Both the position numbers and the translations under genes were made by a program. Source: UBA11574 sp964591175 (lineage in GTDB: Bacteria; Desulfobacterota; Desulfobacteria; Desulfobacterales; UBA11574). Taken from it: a stretch of 18,999 nucleotides of DNA. Below, one piece after another: positions 15,081 to 18,999 of this stretch. Under the pieces are notes generated by a model that saw only the letters and a list, made by a program, of their open reading frames with translations, searched no databases and was not told the DNA's origin. The stretch lies in NCBI GenBank assembly GCA_964591175.1, contig CAZQAF010000068.1, positions 1-18,999 on the forward strand, read 5' to 3'. Each line of letters begins with the position of its first letter. The stretch's first letter is position 1.

Positions 15081-17075
15081 ATGCCTTCCTTTAAGATAGT
15101 TTCGGATTATTCCCCCAGGGGTCATCAAACCAATGCCATTCGTGCGTTAAGCAAAAGAATCCAATCCGGCAAAAAACAAAATGTGCTGTTAGGGGTTACC
15201 GGGTCGGGGAAAACGTTTACCATGGCGCATGTTATCGCCGCCATGGGAAAACCTGCCCTGGTCATCGCCCCCAATAAAACCCTTGCCGCTCAGCTTTATA
15301 ACGAATTCAGATTTCTCTTTCCTGAAAATGCAGTGGAATATTTTGTAAGCTACTATGATTATTACCAACCCGAGGCATATATTCCTTCGAGCGACACCTA
15401 CATTCAAAAAGATTCTTCTATCAATGAGATGATCGACAAACTTCGTCATTCCGCAACACGATCGGTATTGTCCAGGCCGGACGTCATCGTCGTCGCGAGC
15501 GTATCCTGCATATTCGGTCTCGGCGCTCCTGAAGAATATCTGGCCATGCGCGTTGATCTGAAAAAAAATATGACGCTGGAGCGCGATCGACTCCTTGCAG
15601 ACCTTGTGGCCATGCATTATGAACGAAATGACGTCGATTTTTATCGGGGAATTTTTCGGGTCAGAGGAGACCGGGTCGAAATTTTCCCTTCATATGAAGA
15701 AGATAAGGCAATCCGGATCGAATTTTTCGGCGACGAATTGGAATCGATTGCAGAAATCGACCCTCTCAGGGGTTTGGTTAAAACAACGTTGAGCCGTGTC
15801 ACCATATATCCCGCCAGCCATTATGTCACTCAAAAAAATATACTCAAAAAAGCCATCGATACCATTACCGATGAACTCAAACAAAGGATCGACTATTTCC
15901 GGGATGAAAATAAATTTCTCGAAGCCCAGAGAATCGAAGAAAGGACTCATTTTGACCTCGAAATGATGCAGGAACTGGGATACTGTAATGGCATCGAAAA
16001 TTATTCGCGCCATTTGACGCAAAGAGCGCCCGGAGAACCGCCGCCCACGCTTTTGGATTATTTCCCGAATGATTTTTTAATGTTTATCGATGAAAGCCAT
16101 ATTGCGATTCCTCAAATTCGAGCCATGTACAAGGGAGACAGGTCGCGTAAAAAGACCCTTGTTGAATATGGATTCAGACTGCCGTCGGCTCTGGACAACC
16201 GGCCGTTGCAATTTGAAGAATTCAACTCAAGAATATCGCAGGTGGTGTATGTTTCAGCCACGCCTTCAGACTATGAAATCACAAAAGCCAAAAACGAGCT
16301 CGTCGAGCAAATTGTCAGACCCACCGGACTGATCGATCCGGTGATCGATGTGAGAAAAGCGAAAAACCAGGTGGATGATCTATTGGAAGAAATTCAAATA
16401 CGCCAGGAAAAGGGTGAAAGGGTGCTGGTCACCACATTGACCAAGCGTATGGCTGAAGATCTTACGGAATATTATTCGGATATGGGGTTAAAGGTTCAGT
16501 ATCTTCATTCGGATATCAAAACTTTGGAACGTATGGATATTATACACGATTTGAGAAGGGGGATATTCGATGTGCTCATCGGCATCAATCTGCTTCGGGA
16601 AGGACTCGATATTCCGGAAGTTTCCCTGGTTGCCATCCTCGATGCGGACAAAGAGGGTTTTTTACGATCAACCCGTTCATTGATCCAGACCTGCGGGCGT
16701 GCTTCCCGAAATGTTAGCGGCCGGGTGGTCATGTATGCCGATTCCGTGACACGATCCATGCAGCATGCCATTGATGAAACCAATCGGCGCCGAAAGATTC
16801 AAGAAGAATTCAACAAGAAACACTCGATTACACCTGCGAGCATCGAAAAAAAGATTGCCCCGGTGTTCGAGGGGTTCGCCGGTATGAATGAGACACCGGC
16901 GAATAAAGTGGCTGAAACGCTTTCGCAATATGAATCAATAGACGATATTGACACCATTATTGAAAATCTCGAAAAAAAGATGAAAGAAGCTGCCAACGAA
17001 CTGGCTTTTGAAAGGGCCGCCGAACTTCGGGATCAAATCCAGGCCATGAAGAAGCTGATCGTTTTTGAACTTTAA
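15081..17075 (+). CDS. uvrB: Excinuclease ABC subunit B (UvrB)
   Basis: UvrB is the damage-verifying helicase-like core of nucleotide excision repair; it is loaded by UvrA and recruits UvrC. At 664 aa it is full length (E. coli 673). Walker A GVTGSGKT is at 38-45. The DNA-clamping beta-hairpin begins YYDYYQPEAYIPSSDTY at 91. Walker B DESH is at 337-340. The C-terminal helicase motifs include LREGLDIPEVSL and QTCGRASRN. The UVR domain that contacts UvrC lies at about 627-662 (LAFERAAELRDQI). No clear ribosome-binding site precedes the ATG; with only 9 bp from cysS, translation may be coupled. uvrC follows after 77 bp that contain two hairpins. Confidence 0.97.
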   Translation: MPSFKIVSDYSPRGHQTNAIRALSKRIQSGKKQNVLLGVTGSGKTFTMAHVIAAMGKPALVIAPNKTLAAQLYNEFRFLFPENAVEYFVSYYDYYQPEAYIPSSDTYIQKDSSINEMIDKLRHSATRSVLSRPDVIVVASVSCIFGLGAPEEYLAMRVDLKKNMTLERDRLLADLVAMHYERNDVDFYRGIFRVRGDRVEIFPSYEEDKAIRIEFFGDELESIAEIDPLRGLVKTTLSRVTIYPASHYVTQKNILKKAIDTITDELKQRIDYFRDENKFLEAQRIEERTHFDLEMMQELGYCNGIENYSRHLTQRAPGEPPPTLLDYFPNDFLMFIDESHIAIPQIRAMYKGDRSRKKTLVEYGFRLPSALDNRPLQFEEFNSRISQVVYVSATPSDYEITKAKNELVEQIVRPTGLIDPVIDVRKAKNQVDDLLEEIQIRQEKGERVLVTTLTKRMAEDLTEYYSDMGLKVQYLHSDIKTLERMDIIHDLRRGIFDVLIGINLLREGLDIPEVSLVAILDADKEGFLRSTRSLIQTCGRASRNVSGRVVMYADSVTRSMQHAIDETNRRRKIQEEFNKKHSITPASIEKKIAPVFEGFAGMNETPANKVAETLSQYESIDDIDTIIENLEKKMKEAANELAFERAAELRDQIQAMKKLIVFEL

Positions 17076-17076
17076 T

Positions 17077-17089
17077 AGGGCTTCGCCCT
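17077..17089 (+). terminator. Small hairpin just after uvrB
   Basis: AGGGC-TTC-GCCCT is a perfect 5-bp stem one base past the uvrB stop codon, with no T-run. Together with the next hairpin (17105-17123) it could attenuate transcription or process the message between uvrB and uvrC. Confidence 0.4.
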
Positions 17090-17090
17090 C

Positions 17091-17135
17091 GGGTTAAATC
17101 AAAGCCGGCCCCTCTGGGGTCGGATTCTTACCATC
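17091..17135. repeat. Dispersed 45-bp repeat with hairpin, copy B (uvrB-uvrC spacer)
   Basis: This is the partner of 12014-12058 (36 of 45 identical). The stem at 17105-17123 pairs CCGGCCCC with GGGGTCGG around TCT, 8 bp with one G-U pair. The three substitutions between the two copies that fall in the stem all keep pairing possible. It sits inside the uvrB-uvrC spacer, 18 bp before the uvrC ATG. Confidence 0.65.
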
Positions 17136-17152
17136 TTCAAGAAGTTACGTTA

Positions 17153-18999
17153 ATGACAGAAAAAGAAACAAACGCCGATCATCCCGTCCCCGGCATCAGG
17201 GATAAGCTGAGCAAGGTTTCATCCCGGCCCGGGGTCTACCTCATGAAGGATGCAAACGCTAAGGTCATATATGTGGGCAAAGCCGGATGCTTAAAAAAAC
17301 GGCTGGCGTCATACTTTTTGCGATCCGGGAACAGCGCATGGCAAATGGATATGAAAACACAGATCCTGATTCGCAACATATCGGATATTGAAACGATCAT
17401 CACCAACAGTGAAAAAGAAGCCCTCATTCTTGAATCGAACCTGATCAAACGTTACAGACCGCGCTACAACGTCATATTAAAAGACGGCAAGCGATACCCT
17501 TCCTTAAGGCTGGATATCAAAAACCCGTATCCCAATCTCACCATTGTCAGAAAAACGGAAAAGAACAACGGTCTGTATTTTGGCCCGTTTGCATCTTCTG
17601 CAGCGGTTCGAAAAACACTTCAAATTATCCATAAAACGTTCAAACTCAGAAAATGTAAAACAAAGGATTTCAATCGCCGCTCAAGACCATGCCTCAACTA
17701 TCAAATGGCATTATGCCTTGCGCCGTGCTGCCTCGATGTCGACAAAAAAATATATGACGATATCGTAAAAGAGGTGGTTCTGTTTTTAAAAGGAAAAACT
17801 CCCGATCTGATCCGAAAAATAAAGCAGGAGATGATCTTGGCCTCGGATTCACAAGATTACGAAAAGGCGGCGATTCTAAGGGACAAAATGTTTGCGATGG
17901 AGCAAACTTTGGAAAAACAGTTGGCGGTTTCCAATGATTTTATTGACCGGGACGTACTCGGGCTTGCGCGGACCGGCGATAATTCTCTGTTTACGATTCT
18001 GTTTGTTCGCAGCGGATTTCTCATTGGGACCCGGGATTTTAAATTCTCTGAAATCATGTCCACGGATGAGGAGATGATCGGTACATTTATCCGCCAATAT
18101 TATGATAAAACACGATTTATCCCAAAAGAAATCCTTGTGCCGGCATCACTTGAAGACGCCGTGTTGATGGAAGAGCTCCTTGGTAAAATCAAAGGGGAAA
18201 AAGTCAGGATCCTGTCCCCCAAGCGCGGCGAAAAAGTTCGACTTGTTAAGATGGCTTTTCAGAATGCCGAAAAGAACCTGCGTGAACTTTTAGCCGAGGT
18301 TTCGAAAGATACCCAACTATTGACGCGCCTGCGGCAACGGTTGAAAATGGCTAACATACCGTGGCGAATCGAATGTTTTGATAATTCAAGCATTTCAGGA
18401 ACTGATGCTGTTTCAGGCATGGTGGTTTTTGAAAAAGGAAAACCGAATAAATCTTTATATCGGAAGTTCCGTCTCGAAACCGAATCCGCCCGGGACGACT
18501 GCGCCTGTATGGCTGAAGTCCTTCGGAGAAGATACGCCAAAGGCAAGGCATCCGAGCCGTATCCGGATATATTGATGGTCGACGGCGGCAAAGGGCAGTT
18601 AAATACGGCATTTTCGGTGATTCAATCTTTGGGGCTTGATAAACATATCCAACTTATCAGCATCGCCAAGAAAGATGATCGGAAAGGGGAAACGCAGGAT
18701 AAAGTCTACAAGGCCGGGCAGGTCAATCCCGTTAATTTTAGCAGGGAAGGGGACCTTCTTCTTTTTCTGGAACGGATTAGGGATGAAGCCCATCGTTTTG
18801 CCGTCTCATTTCACCGCAGGCGTCGAAGCAAAACATTGATGCAGTCTTCTTTTGATGCAATACCCGGGATTGGTGAGAAAAGAAAAAAAATGCTATTAAA
18901 ACACTTTAATAGTATCAAAAAAATCCAAAAGGCGTCATTGGAAGAATTGAGCGCCCTGCCCGGAATCAGCGATAAACTGGCGGAGACGATCAAAAAGGG
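17153..18999 (+). CDS. uvrC: Excinuclease ABC subunit C (UvrC), 3' end beyond the window
   Basis: UvrC makes both incisions around a lesion held by UvrB. The frame is open from the ATG at 17153 to the window end (615 codons), so only the last few residues are missing. The N-terminal GIY-YIG nuclease shows GVY (27-29), YVG (40-42) and Arg50. A four-cysteine cluster C168, C180, C188, C192 (CX11CX7CX3C) fits the known Fe-S site. A UVR domain (DYEKAAILRDKM) follows. The RNase H-like second nuclease has Asp410, Asp448/449, Asp477 and His547, corresponding to E. coli D399/D438/D466/H538. Tandem helix-hairpin-helix motifs (IPGIGEKRKKMLLKHF, LPGISDKLAE) end the visible part. The ribosome-binding site is weak (AAGAAG, 8 nt upstream). 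All catalytic residues are present. Confidence 0.96.
   Translation, partial: MTEKETNADHPVPGIRDKLSKVSSRPGVYLMKDANAKVIYVGKAGCLKKRLASYFLRSGNSAWQMDMKTQILIRNISDIETIITNSEKEALILESNLIKRYRPRYNVILKDGKRYPSLRLDIKNPYPNLTIVRKTEKNNGLYFGPFASSAAVRKTLQIIHKTFKLRKCKTKDFNRRSRPCLNYQMALCLAPCCLDVDKKIYDDIVKEVVLFLKGKTPDLIRKIKQEMILASDSQDYEKAAILRDKMFAMEQTLEKQLAVSNDFIDRDVLGLARTGDNSLFTILFVRSGFLIGTRDFKFSEIMSTDEEMIGTFIRQYYDKTRFIPKEILVPASLEDAVLMEELLGKIKGEKVRILSPKRGEKVRLVKMAFQNAEKNLRELLAEVSKDTQLLTRLRQRLKMANIPWRIECFDNSSISGTDAVSGMVVFEKGKPNKSLYRKFRLETESARDDCACMAEVLRRRYAKGKASEPYPDILMVDGGKGQLNTAFSVIQSLGLDKHIQLISIAKKDDRKGETQDKVYKAGQVNPVNFSREGDLLLFLERIRDEAHRFAVSFHRRRRSKTLMQSSFDAIPGIGEKRKKMLLKHFNSIKKIQKASLEELSALPGISDKLAETIKK

Overview
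The window reads as ordinary chromosomal housekeeping DNA from a Gram-negative bacterium. The protein style, the gene order ispF-cysS-uvrB-uvrC, the DUF748 protein and the abundant short intergenic repeats suggest a Desulfobacterota (Desulfobacterales-like sulfate reducer or relative). That placement is an inference; no rRNA or other taxonomic marker is present. A run of 100 N (12651-12750) shows that this is a scaffolded draft assembly.

Layout. 1-340: possible 3' end of a plus-strand gene running into a low-complexity GGACGA/TCGTCC repeat. 341-661 (-): isolated 106-aa hypothetical gene with its own promoter-like sites. 1037-4525 (+): large DUF748/AsmA-like envelope protein. 4575-5927 (+): purB, with a good promoter overlapping the preceding stop codon. 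5927-9577 (+): recB, sharing one base with purB (TAATG). 9578-9891: non-coding spacer filled by a long imperfect inverted repeat. 9892-11754 (+): recD. 11755-12061: repeats. 12062-12578 (-): two very small genes, one Cys-rich. 12586-12860: repeat tract containing the assembly gap. 12948-13415 (+): ispF. 13416-13631: stem-loops. 13632-15071 (+): cysS. 15081-17075 (+): uvrB. 17153 to the window end (+): uvrC, nearly complete and cut by the window edge.

How the genes fit together. RecB and RecD are two subunits of the RecBCD double-strand-break repair nuclease/helicase, but recC is not in the window. UvrB and UvrC are the damage-verification and incision proteins of nucleotide excision repair. 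PurB (purines), IspF (isoprenoids) and CysS (tRNA charging) are housekeeping enzymes.

I found no CRISPR array, prophage, transposase, toxin-antitoxin pair, defence island or biosynthetic cluster, and nothing that looks like a new multi-gene system. The points worth a second look lie in the non-coding DNA: a dispersed 45-bp repeat with a structure-preserving hairpin, the inverted repeat splitting recB from recD, the GGACGA repeats, the suspicious gap with identical flanks, and the small Cys-rich gene pair.
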